64,000 nt of DNA, from assembly GCA_016214035.1 (NCBI GenBank), contig JACRPF010000008.1:62001-126000 (forward strand). Reading direction: 5' to 3'. Every line of letters begins with the position of its first letter. Positions within the stretch are counted from its first letter, which is position 1. The stretch is from Spirochaetota bacterium (lineage in GTDB: Bacteria > Spirochaetota > Brachyspiria > Brachyspirales > JACRPF01). The position numbers were made by a program, and so were the translations under genes. Shown here in pieces: positions 44,163 through 52,388 of this stretch. The notes beneath the pieces are model-generated. The model saw nothing but the letters and a program-made list of their open reading frames with translations. It was not told the DNA's origin and ran no database searches.

Positions 44163-46844
44163 TTACCGCGCGAGATCAATATTCACCGAACTCCCGGCGA
44201 GGTCGCCCGAGGGCAGCGGCACCTGAATACGTGAGATGTCGCGCGCCGGATCGTATGAAGCGCCTTTGCCCGTGAATTTACCGGACAGGGTTATGTTCAT
44301 AACACCGTCCTTACTTGACGGGTGGGCAACGGACAATTGTATCCGGGTTTCCGACTGGCGGATGATCACCGCCGCGGGACCTTCGACGGACAGTGAGAGA
44401 CCGCGTCGTGACCGGACGGTCCCCGCCTCGTAGAACGCGGCCATCAGTATGCCGTCGGCCTCCCGTTCCACCGCCGCAACCGCCGCTGTATGTGCGAGTA
44501 CCGTAACCGGTTTTTTTTCGGACCAGGAACGGGCTGCGGCAGCATCGCCCGGGACCAGTGCGTAACCGTAGCGTCCATCCTTCACGTTGGCGCCGTGATC
44601 GATCCATATGGTCACAACGCGCTCGGAGACCGTGTTCGCCGAACTCGAGCTGCTGATATCCTTCCAGCGGCCTTTCCTCTCCTGGGCCTCCACCCCCATC
44701 CGACCATCCGTCAGGGGTACGAAGCCGAATCCGCGGTGATGTATCCAGCGCGGGGCATTGTCCAGATCAACATGACCTTCGATCACCCGTTCATCATCTC
44801 CTATGCCGATGCGAAGCGCCCCGGTCCACAGGCTCTGGTCCAGCGTGGTTTGCATAGGGTCCTCACCGCCCGTAATGCCGGCCCCCAATGCTATCGCCTC
44901 ACCGTCGAAAAAAAACCATGACTTACGCGCTTCCGCGCCTTCCCGGCGGAAATGGTATGCGGTGGCGCCGATGTTCCCGTCGCTGACACCGCCCGCCAGA
45001 TCGCTCTCACCGCGGGCGAAGATGTTGCCGGTGGGCGGCTCCGGCGACCAGGGCACCGTTATACCGGGCAGGCGTTTCCAGTCCCAGACGGGAAAGATAT
45101 TCTCGTACCCCAGACTTTCCCCCTGATAGAGGTAGGTGAGGCCGACGGAAAGGTTGTGCGCGCGCTGCCCTTCGCCGTTGACGAGCTCGGCACCCGTCAT
45201 GCGCGTCGACAGCATCTTTTCGCTCACCATCCAGTTCGTCCTGCGGTGGACCATGTAATCGCTTTTCCAGAAATGGCGGTTCCCCGCGATGCTGTTCTGT
45301 ATGTTCGTGAGTTCGGCGTGCAGGGCCAGCAACTCCTTCTGACGCGGACCCGGTGATTCGGTGAGGCGCTGAGCGGTTGCGGCCAATTTATTCACCGTGC
45401 GGGTGATGCGCCAGCCACCGCGGTTCACCTCGCGGCCGCGGACGGAGTAATCGAACAGGCCCTTCCAGAGCATCCACCGGTAGCCGTCCAGCACGGCGTC
45501 TACGAGGATCGCCTGCCGTTCGGCGGATATCTGGAACGCGGTGCCCGCGGCGTAGTAGTAAAGTTTGCTTCCGTCGTCCACCCAACCGGCACCGTAGCCG
45601 CCGCTGTAAAGCTGCTGCCCGTGCTGGTGAAAGCTGCAGTCGATCTTGAGCCCCTCCTCGTTCGCCGGGGCTATCCGGATATCCTCAACCATCAGGCTGT
45701 AGGCGCGTGCCGCGAGGTCTGCATCGTGGCTCAGGAGAGCCCGCACCAATTGAAGTGTCGCAGTCCAGGTGAGATTCCCTCCGGTCATACCGCCGGGCTC
45801 GGAACGGATGAGCATGCGATCGCAGATACCCCGCTCTTCGGGACTGAGCGTCGGCTCGAGCGAGAGGGCGATGCGCGAGATGGCAAGCTGATTCCCGATC
45901 ATGTTCTGCCACCAGTGGCCCTCGCACTGGGGATCCTTCTCGGCCCAGAGGCGCAGCCCCCGTTCAACACCGCCGCGCAGCACCGCAAGCTTATCCGCGT
46001 CGAATCCATACGTCTTGAGCCGCGCCCACGCGATGGCCATCGATTCCAGACGCTGGAGGTGGCGCACGGGAACCCAGTTGAGGCGGGTTCTATCGGCGTA
46101 AGGGATGTCGGACCATGAACCGTCCGCGGCCATGGCATTCAGGTGGGCGAAGGCCTGCGGTGCCTCGTTGGTGGGTATGGCCAGTTCCGGAATCGTCAAC
46201 TCGATGAAACGTTTTTTGATCGTCGGCAGATCGCGGCGGTGTTCTTCACCGACCGGCACGCGTGCGGGGAAGATGTCGTTGGCGGCGGGCCCGCGGTCAA
46301 GCGCCATCGAGGCGATATACAGGCTGGGCGTCCCCGGCTCCAGAGCGGCGTCAACTCCCATGAAAAGCGTATCGACCTTCCCCAGATCATCGGGGCTCAG
46401 GGGACAGAGCGCGCGTTCGAAGGCGGTGAAGGGGATAAACAGCTCTTTCCATTCGGGGCCGACGGGCGCGGCAACGGCAACCCGCACCTGGATGCCGTTT
46501 TCCATCCATTGCAGCGTGAGATTCTGTTTCCTATCGCGAAAGCTCTTCCACACCAGGCGTATCCCGTTGGCATCCTCGCGGGCGAGGGAACCCATCGGCA
46601 GTTTGCACTGCATCCATGCGTAGGTGATCTTGGAAAAATCGGCGGTGACAGCCATCACCCTGCCCTTCGCCGGGTCGTCAACCCAATCGCGGCGGACATT
46701 GTCCTTGCTGGACCAGGCAGAACCGTCCAGCGGGATCAATGTGTACGCCGATAGAAGACCGGTGTATATCCATAGGAAAAAACCAAGAGCCGGAATGCGC
46801 CATGAGGCAGAAACCCGAAGAAGGATATTCATAATTTTTTTCAT
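44163..46844 (-). CDS. PL8-family polysaccharide lyase
   Basis: The start at 46844 has AAGGAG about 8 nt upstream. The 893-residue protein has an N-terminal membrane/signal segment (about 15-35), then the alpha/alpha toroid with the GHWWQNMIGNQL aromatic patch near 310. The catalytic residues match the PL8 layout: Asn in TGGN near 355, His and Tyr in FHQHGQQLYSGGYG near 400, and Arg in RGREVNRGGW near 468. C-terminal beta-sandwich domains follow (HNLSVGLTYLYQGESLGYEN, DHGANVKDGRYGYALVPG). PL8 enzymes cleave hyaluronan, chondroitin or xanthan; the substrate cannot be chosen. An upstream extension to 46994 lacks a start signal. Confidence 0.88.
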   Translation of the reverse strand: MKKIMNILLRVSASWRIPALGFFLWIYTGLLSAYTLIPLDGSAWSSKDNVRRDWVDDPAKGRVMAVTADFSKITYAWMQCKLPMGSLAREDANGIRLVWKSFRDRKQNLTLQWMENGIQVRVAVAAPVGPEWKELFIPFTAFERALCPLSPDDLGKVDTLFMGVDAALEPGTPSLYIASMALDRGPAANDIFPARVPVGEEHRRDLPTIKKRFIELTIPELAIPTNEAPQAFAHLNAMAADGSWSDIPYADRTRLNWVPVRHLQRLESMAIAWARLKTYGFDADKLAVLRGGVERGLRLWAEKDPQCEGHWWQNMIGNQLAISRIALSLEPTLSPEERGICDRMLIRSEPGGMTGGNLTWTATLQLVRALLSHDADLAARAYSLMVEDIRIAPANEEGLKIDCSFHQHGQQLYSGGYGAGWVDDGSKLYYYAAGTAFQISAERQAILVDAVLDGYRWMLWKGLFDYSVRGREVNRGGWRITRTVNKLAATAQRLTESPGPRQKELLALHAELTNIQNSIAGNRHFWKSDYMVHRRTNWMVSEKMLSTRMTGAELVNGEGQRAHNLSVGLTYLYQGESLGYENIFPVWDWKRLPGITVPWSPEPPTGNIFARGESDLAGGVSDGNIGATAYHFRREGAEARKSWFFFDGEAIALGAGITGGEDPMQTTLDQSLWTGALRIGIGDDERVIEGHVDLDNAPRWIHHRGFGFVPLTDGRMGVEAQERKGRWKDISSSSSANTVSERVVTIWIDHGANVKDGRYGYALVPGDAAAARSWSEKKPVTVLAHTAAVAAVEREADGILMAAFYEAGTVRSRRGLSLSVEGPAAVIIRQSETRIQLSVAHPSSKDGVMNITLSGKFTGKGASYDPARDISRIQVPLPSGDLAGSSVNIDLAR

Positions 46845-47089
46845 CGTGCAGCTCCTTCGATCATTGCATACGGTCAATAGACCCGGCGGAGTATCTTTTT
46901 CACAGATTAACCGGCATGATCGTACACCGTGATTGCAAAAACCATACGTACAGTATAGCACAAAGGGGCGATGGTGTCTTTGCGGAATTTGCACGCAGCT
47001 TTGCGTTTCTTACGCCCCGAGTGGAAGTTTTTCTCTATCGTGAAGGCGGTCATTTACGACTATCGTCCAGACACTGAAAAGAAAATCGC

Positions 47090-47117
47090 TTGACAATGTC
47101 GCCCCTGCATCTATAAT
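47090..47117 (+). promoter_or_regulatory. Full-consensus promoter of the surface module
   Basis: TTGACA at 47090-47095 and TATAAT at 47112-47117 are spaced by 16 bp. The likely transcription start (about 47124) is only about 3 nt before the GTG at 47127. Confidence 0.8.
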
Positions 47118-47126
47118 ATCCGCGTT

Positions 47127-47660
47127 GTGATAAGGACCTTGTTCAACCTGCTGCATCCGCTGTGCCTGCTCTTCTGCCTGAGCTGTGCAACAGATCTCCG
47201 GATAGCATCTATCGATCCGTTCAATACCTATACCCTTGATGAAGGAATACAGCGGACATCTGCCGTTTTATGGTCACATTATCGCGACTTTGCTGCGGCC
47301 AACAGCGTCACCGGACGGAAAACAATTTTTATATTCGATGCACATCGGCACGACAAAGCGCTTGGTCCGATATCCCTGAAAATAAGCGATATACTCACCG
47401 CCAATGCAGCGTCGATTCAGCTGTTCCGTATCATCGACCGCACCGCGGCTGCATCATTCTTCTACGATAAACCGGGACGTGCCGCAGATACAACACCGTC
47501 ACAGCTTCTGAGCGCCGGCAAAATGCTCAATGCGGAGCTCATGCTCATCACACGCATTGATACAAATGGAAATGAATATTATACCGTACGTGCAAGCATC
47601 GTGTCGGTGGAAAGCGGCGCAGTGTGCGCCAACACCGCGGTACGGATAGAACGGAGATAA
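47127..47660 (+). CDS. Putative lipoprotein at the head of the surface module
   Basis: The 177-residue protein starts at GTG and has a short hydrophobic signal ending LLFCLSCA, a relaxed lipobox with Cys near residue 20. The rest (KTIFIFDAHRHDKALGPISL and MLNAELMLITRIDTNGNEYY) resembles the fold of FlgO/LpoB/CsgG-type proteins: an ABC-like pocket with a late GAELMLITRI strand. No specific family is certain. The start lies about 10 nt after the -10 box, so the message may be leaderless; a TTG at 47139 is the alternative. The CsgG-like gene follows 12 nt after its stop. Confidence 0.55.
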   Translation: MIRTLFNLLHPLCLLFCLSCATDLRIASIDPFNTYTLDEGIQRTSAVLWSHYRDFAAANSVTGRKTIFIFDAHRHDKALGPISLKISDILTANAASIQLFRIIDRTAAASFFYDKPGRAADTTPSQLLSAGKMLNAELMLITRIDTNGNEYYTVRASIVSVESGAVCANTAVRIERR

Positions 47661-47672
47661 CATAAATACAAT

Positions 47673-49280
47673 ATGGCTAAAAGCATCCTGATTTTTATAC
47701 TTATTTTCTCAATTTCAATTTTTGCCACAACAAATAAAATACGCACCGGCATAATCGATTTTGTTCCGAAAGGCGCATCACAATCGGAAGCACAAGTCGC
47801 TGAAGAAATGTTCCGCAATATTCTTGTTGAGTCAGGACGATTTGATGTACTTGACAGAAATAATATGGGAAAAATTCTACAAGAACAGAGTTTCCAAAAG
47901 ACAGGCTGTACCGAAACCGCTTGTGCTGTTGAGATAGGTAAAATACTAAATATGCAGTATATGTTTTACGGATCGCTGATGAGAATAGGAACCGTCTATG
48001 TAGTGTCTATCGGAATGGTAAACGTCGAAACAAGCCAAATAGTCACCAGTGTACAGGAAAAATATAAGGAAATCGAAACAACTGACGAGGTTATAAAGCG
48101 TATCGTTGATGTATTGATATCAAAATTATATTTTCAGGCAACCGCCATTGAGCAAGACCGTGAGCAATCTCTAAAAGAAAAAAAAGCACAAGAAGAGCAG
48201 AAGCGCCTCACCTTAAAGCAGAAGGAAGATGAGCGTATTCGACAAGAAGAAATCCGACGGCAGCAAGAGATAAAAGTACAGGAAGAGCAGAAGCGCCTCG
48301 CCTTAAAGCAGAAGGATCGACAAGAAGAAATCCGACGGCAGCAAGAGATAAAAGTACAGGAAGAGCAGAAGCGCCTCGCCTTAAAGCAGAAGGAGGATGA
48401 ACTTATTCGTCAAAAGGAAAACCTTCGCTCAGAAGAGAACCGAAGAAAAGCAGAAACAAATATTGTAACTATGCGAGATACCGTACGCGTTGGCGTCATC
48501 GATTTCACCGGAAAGAACGGCATATCGGCAAGCGAGGCGTCGACGACCTCGGATATTTTCCGGAGCATGCTGGTAAAATCCACGCGGTTCACGCTGCTTG
48601 AACGAAGCCAGATGGATACCATCCTGAAAGAAGTGGCTTTTCAGCAGACCGGCTGTACCGAAGCGGGATGCGCCGTGCAGATAGGCCGGATGCTCAATAT
48701 GGAACGCATCATCTACGGCACGGTGAGCCGGGTTGAGAAAAAAATATACGTAAATATCAGCATGATTGATATCGAGACATCGAAAGTGCTTCTGGTAGCG
48801 AGCCGCACGGTGGACGCTTTCGGCCAGATGGAACAGGCGATGATGTCGGTGGTTCAGGAATTCCAGGAAAAGAATCTGTCGGTGACGATGACCATAGCGC
48901 GCCGCGACGAATATCTCGGCGGCGTGGTAAGAAGCGGCATAATCGCCGGAAGCTGTCTCGCGGCGGGTATCACGACATGGATAATCGGCGACGTCATGTA
49001 CAACGACGGCCTGAACACCTATAACACCCAGTATGTCGGCAATCCCAACTCGTCGGTCACAACCGACCTTCACGACAAGCTTATCGGCATCGGGGATGCG
49101 GCAGATACGCTTTACCTCATTTCGGAAAGCACGCTCGTGCTCTCGGCGGCGTTCATCGCGTGGGGAATATTCGACTTCATCCAGTATCAGAACTACGACG
49201 CGGCGTATAAGAAAATGATAAAGCTCAGCATGCAGGTAAGCCCCGCCGCTGTCGGCTGCACATTCAGCTACCGGTTTTAG
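47673..49280 (+). CDS. Double CsgG-like protein with central coiled coil
   Basis: The 535-residue protein has a signal peptide (about 1-19) and a first CsgG/LpoB-like domain (about 22-150) with LDRNNMGKILQEQSFQ, the motif GCTETACAVEIG (Cys79 and Cys84) and the YGSLMRIGTVYVVS strand. A charged coiled coil (about 165-265) contains a 26-residue tandem repeat. A second CsgG-like domain (about 270-405) has GCTEAGCAVQIG near residue 326. Two hydrophobic segments and an ending TFSYRF follow. CsgG-type proteins work in envelope assembly or secretion. Codon composition shifts sharply between the two halves (see findings). Confidence 0.7.
   Translation: MAKSILIFILIFSISIFATTNKIRTGIIDFVPKGASQSEAQVAEEMFRNILVESGRFDVLDRNNMGKILQEQSFQKTGCTETACAVEIGKILNMQYMFYGSLMRIGTVYVVSIGMVNVETSQIVTSVQEKYKEIETTDEVIKRIVDVLISKLYFQATAIEQDREQSLKEKKAQEEQKRLTLKQKEDERIRQEEIRRQQEIKVQEEQKRLALKQKDRQEEIRRQQEIKVQEEQKRLALKQKEDELIRQKENLRSEENRRKAETNIVTMRDTVRVGVIDFTGKNGISASEASTTSDIFRSMLVKSTRFTLLERSQMDTILKEVAFQQTGCTEAGCAVQIGRMLNMERIIYGTVSRVEKKIYVNISMIDIETSKVLLVASRTVDAFGQMEQAMMSVVQEFQEKNLSVTMTIARRDEYLGGVVRSGIIAGSCLAAGITTWIIGDVMYNDGLNTYNTQYVGNPNSSVTTDLHDKLIGIGDAADTLYLISESTLVLSAAFIAWGIFDFIQYQNYDAAYKKMIKLSMQVSPAAVGCTFSYRF
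48240..48395 (+). repeat. 78-bp tandem duplication inside the CsgG-like gene
   Basis: Copies at 48240-48317 and 48318-48395 are nearly identical and encode RQEEIRRQQEIKVQEEQ twice within the coiled coil. The high identity implies recent slippage or recombination. A shorter partial copy lies just upstream. Confidence 0.85.
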
Positions 49281-49300
49281 AGCACATCACGGAGAAAACG

Positions 49301-50989
49301 ATGAATAAATTACTTTCCATTTTTATATTGGCATGCGTGACACTGTCATTGGCCGACGCGTCGTTTCTGCGGAAAAAGTTTCAGGAAGCGAACCCGCTCA
49401 ACAATCCGTCGGATAAAAAGTCGACGCAGTATCAGGGTTTCGAGACGACAAACAATGTGCAGTCGGTGATCGTGCTTAACGAAAGCGAACTGCAGGCCGG
49501 CACCACCTCCACGGTGAGACTGCGCACGGTCGGATGGAAACCGAAGCAGTACATGGTGAGTCAAAGTGCGGCGTTCACCGGCGTAACGTGGAAGGACATG
49601 CCCGCGTCACGGGAATTCGATCTCACGCTCACCGGCGCGGCCGGTCTTGTTCCGGTATACTCCAAACTTTCACTCTACGACAATACAACAGTACTTTTCA
49701 CCAATACGGTCATGTATAATGAACTATCCCTGTCGAATGTGGCCCCCGGCGGCTCCGGATACACCAGCAACTTCGCATATCCGGCGATATACAGTTCGAA
49801 ACTGTATTTTCAGGGGCATGACGGCACATACCGTCGGTTATACTCACTCGATACCAGCGAAGCATTGTCATCAATCGCTCCGGAGACTATCTTCGGCGCA
49901 GAAAATATGTTTATCCACAGCGGGATAATGTATTTCCATCGTTTTGACAGCGGAGGAAACGGCAATGCATTTTATTATAACGGCGGTACAACGGCGCAGA
50001 TACCGAGAGTCGGCGGCGTGTATCACGACTACAGCTCCGGATTCACGAACGCGCTGAGCCTGGGCAGCACGCTCATCTTCAAAGGAAAAACCGGCAGCAG
50101 CGTTGACGCGCTGTTATCATACGCGTCGGGCGGCAATCTGTACGGTCCGCCGACCGCGGGCGGTTCCGATTACGATCACGGCTGCGACCAGCCTATCGCC
50201 GCCGCGGACGGCACGAATGTCTACTACCGGGGATACACATCCGGCGCTGTGCCGAAAATATACTATGCGTATGAATTCGGATACGGCGGTACATTGCAAA
50301 TGACTTCTGACGGCGCATCGCACCCGTACGTTACCGGTTACGATGCACCGATCCGTCTCAACAACCTTGTCTTATTCAAAGGCAAAGGGTCGGACAACAT
50401 TGAACGGATATACGGGGCATCCAATAATGTAGTATATGAACCGCAAGAAGCGACCGGCGGTGCTCCTACGTATGAAAGTAATTTCGCAAACCCGATAGCA
50501 TTCAATGGTATGATCTATTTTCAGGGATACAGCGGAGCGACCAGATATATCTATGCCGCATCGATACAATCAGGACTCCCGGGCATTTCCTGCGCCGTCG
50601 GCAGCGGCAGCGATTACAGCTCGGGGTTCACCTGCCCCATCGTCTCGGGAAGTTATCTCTACTTCGAGGCGACAAGTTTAATGGCGGGAGCGAAGATTTA
50701 TCGAATATCAACAGCCGACGCAATCACTTCCATATCGAAAGGCACATCTGATTTCAGCAATGGATTCAGCAATCAGATCGTCTACAACAGCCGAATCTAT
50801 TTCAGCGGATTGAGCACGAACAGCGTACGGAAGATATACGTACTCGACAACAGCACCGTTGCCAACGTTATCGCCGCCGCATCCGATTATTCCAACAGTT
50901 TCAACAATCCCGCGGTGTATAACGGCAGATTATATTTTCAGGGCGTAAGCACGAATAACATTCAGAAGATATATTCGTTTATCCGGTAA
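49301..50989 (+). CDS. Secreted propeller-like repeat protein
   Basis: The 562-residue protein has a signal peptide, then the segment SFLRKKFQEANPLNNPSDKK, related to the N-termini of the two beta-helix proteins downstream. A small Ig-like part follows (about 60-150). About eight repeats of ~48 residues have the pattern GSDYSxGFxxPI..SxLYFxGxS...KIYxxS. Such repeats suggest a beta-propeller. No enzyme motif is seen; a surface adhesin or scaffold role is plausible. GGAG precedes the ATG. The gene follows the CsgG-like gene by 20 nt. Confidence 0.65.
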   Translation: MNKLLSIFILACVTLSLADASFLRKKFQEANPLNNPSDKKSTQYQGFETTNNVQSVIVLNESELQAGTTSTVRLRTVGWKPKQYMVSQSAAFTGVTWKDMPASREFDLTLTGAAGLVPVYSKLSLYDNTTVLFTNTVMYNELSLSNVAPGGSGYTSNFAYPAIYSSKLYFQGHDGTYRRLYSLDTSEALSSIAPETIFGAENMFIHSGIMYFHRFDSGGNGNAFYYNGGTTAQIPRVGGVYHDYSSGFTNALSLGSTLIFKGKTGSSVDALLSYASGGNLYGPPTAGGSDYDHGCDQPIAAADGTNVYYRGYTSGAVPKIYYAYEFGYGGTLQMTSDGASHPYVTGYDAPIRLNNLVLFKGKGSDNIERIYGASNNVVYEPQEATGGAPTYESNFANPIAFNGMIYFQGYSGATRYIYAASIQSGLPGISCAVGSGSDYSSGFTCPIVSGSYLYFEATSLMAGAKIYRISTADAITSISKGTSDFSNGFSNQIVYNSRIYFSGLSTNSVRKIYVLDNSTVANVIAAASDYSNSFNNPAVYNGRLYFQGVSTNNIQKIYSFIR

Positions 50990-51053
50990 CCGCATCATCG
51001 TCTTCCCGGCCGCAGAAACCGTCCATACCCTCGAAAAAAACGGCAATTTACCC

Positions 51054-51081
51054 TTGACAACCGCGCTGATGGTTATAAAAT
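51054..51081 (+). promoter_or_regulatory. Promoter of the CsgG-PEGA gene
   Basis: TTGACA at 51054-51059 and TAAAAT at 51076-51081 are spaced by 16 bp, 33 bp before the ATG. Confidence 0.6.
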
Positions 51082-51114
51082 ATCTGCATCAAGGCATATC
51101 AAGGGAGACAGTAC

Positions 51115-52254
51115 ATGAAATTCAAACACAGTCTCATACTCGTTCTGGCATGCACCGCACTTGCGCTTGTCGCGCAGGAAAAGAAAATGCGCGTGGGTGT
51201 CATCGAGTTCACGGCAAAAGGCGGCATAGCGGCTTCGGACGCCGCGGCAATCACGGAACTGTTCCGCGGGGAACTGGTCAACACTGAAAAATACGAGGTG
51301 CTTGACCGCAACAATATGGAAACCGTGCTCAAGGAACAGGCGTTCCAGCAGACGGGCTGTACGGAAAGCGCCTGCGCCGTGCAGATAGGTAAACTGCTCA
51401 ACATGGAATACATGATTTACGGTTCGGTGTTCAAGCTCAGCGGCGAGACATACGTATCATGCGAGGTCATCAAGGTAGAGACCGGCCAGATACGCAAGCA
51501 GGCGAAACGGAAGATCGATGATCCGAAAAAAATGGATGTGTCGGTTACCGCAATTGTTGAAGAGATCAGCGGCGTGAAACCGAAGAAGCAGACCGCGTCG
51601 TATGTGAAGACCGGGTTCGGCATTATCGCCATCAACTCAATGCCGACGGAAGCCGACGTCTACATCGACGGACAGGCCGTGGGCAAGACGAAGTTTTTCC
51701 AGGATGTAAAGATAGGACGTCATAAAATAAAAGTACTGAAAGAAGGCTTCATATCGAAAGAAATTGATGAGGACGTCGAGGAAGGACAGACGCGCGAGAT
51801 AAACATCTTCCTTGAAAAAGGCATCGGCATTGAAGAGGCATATCAGAAACGCAATGACGCGTTCACCAGCATGTGGTGGAAAGCGGGCTTCGCCGGCGTA
51901 TCGGCGGGACTCGTTGCGACGGGTTTCATCCTCGGCAGCATGTATGATGCGCAGGGCATGGACAAGCGCACGGAATACGCCAACACGTTCGGCACGGTGG
52001 CCGCAACGCAGCTCGGTGACGATTATGAGACGCTGTTCAACGCGGCCGACGGATGGTACTGGGTTGCCGAGGGCGGCATGGTTATGGCGGCGGCATTCCT
52101 CGTCTGGGGCGTCTTCGAATATATCAATTACTCCGCGTATGACACCATGTATAACCGCATGATGCGCGAGGCACAGAAGAAAGCGTTCAATATCGCGCCG
52201 ACGATCAGATACAGTGCGAATGAGCTCGGGCTTGGAGTACGGCTGACATTCTGA
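51115..52254 (+). CDS. CsgG-like protein with PEGA domain
   Basis: The 379-residue protein has a signal peptide (about 1-21) and a CsgG/LpoB-like domain (about 25-150) with LDRNNMETVLKEQAFQQ and GCTESACAVQIG (Cys82 and Cys87), close to the domains of the double CsgG-like protein. A PEGA domain follows (about 165-235: GIIAINSMPTEADVYIDGQA and a DVKIGRHKIKVLKEGF stretch). Two hydrophobic helices are near 265-320, and it ends in a GLGVRLTF tail like an outer-membrane protein. GGGAG lies about 8 nt before the ATG. A link with the propeller and helix proteins is inferred from position. Confidence 0.75.
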   Translation: MKFKHSLILVLACTALALVAQEKKMRVGVIEFTAKGGIAASDAAAITELFRGELVNTEKYEVLDRNNMETVLKEQAFQQTGCTESACAVQIGKLLNMEYMIYGSVFKLSGETYVSCEVIKVETGQIRKQAKRKIDDPKKMDVSVTAIVEEISGVKPKKQTASYVKTGFGIIAINSMPTEADVYIDGQAVGKTKFFQDVKIGRHKIKVLKEGFISKEIDEDVEEGQTREINIFLEKGIGIEEAYQKRNDAFTSMWWKAGFAGVSAGLVATGFILGSMYDAQGMDKRTEYANTFGTVAATQLGDDYETLFNAADGWYWVAEGGMVMAAAFLVWGVFEYINYSAYDTMYNRMMREAQKKAFNIAPTIRYSANELGLGVRLTF

Positions 52255-52388
52255 CCGTTACAATGTATCGCCCGTATACTAACACTTGTTCCCTGCACTC
52301 ACCCGAAGATCGATTGCTGCATTCCGTTTCACGCAGTTACGGTACACCGGGACGAGCATGACCGACCATTCTTACTGGAGTAATCATT

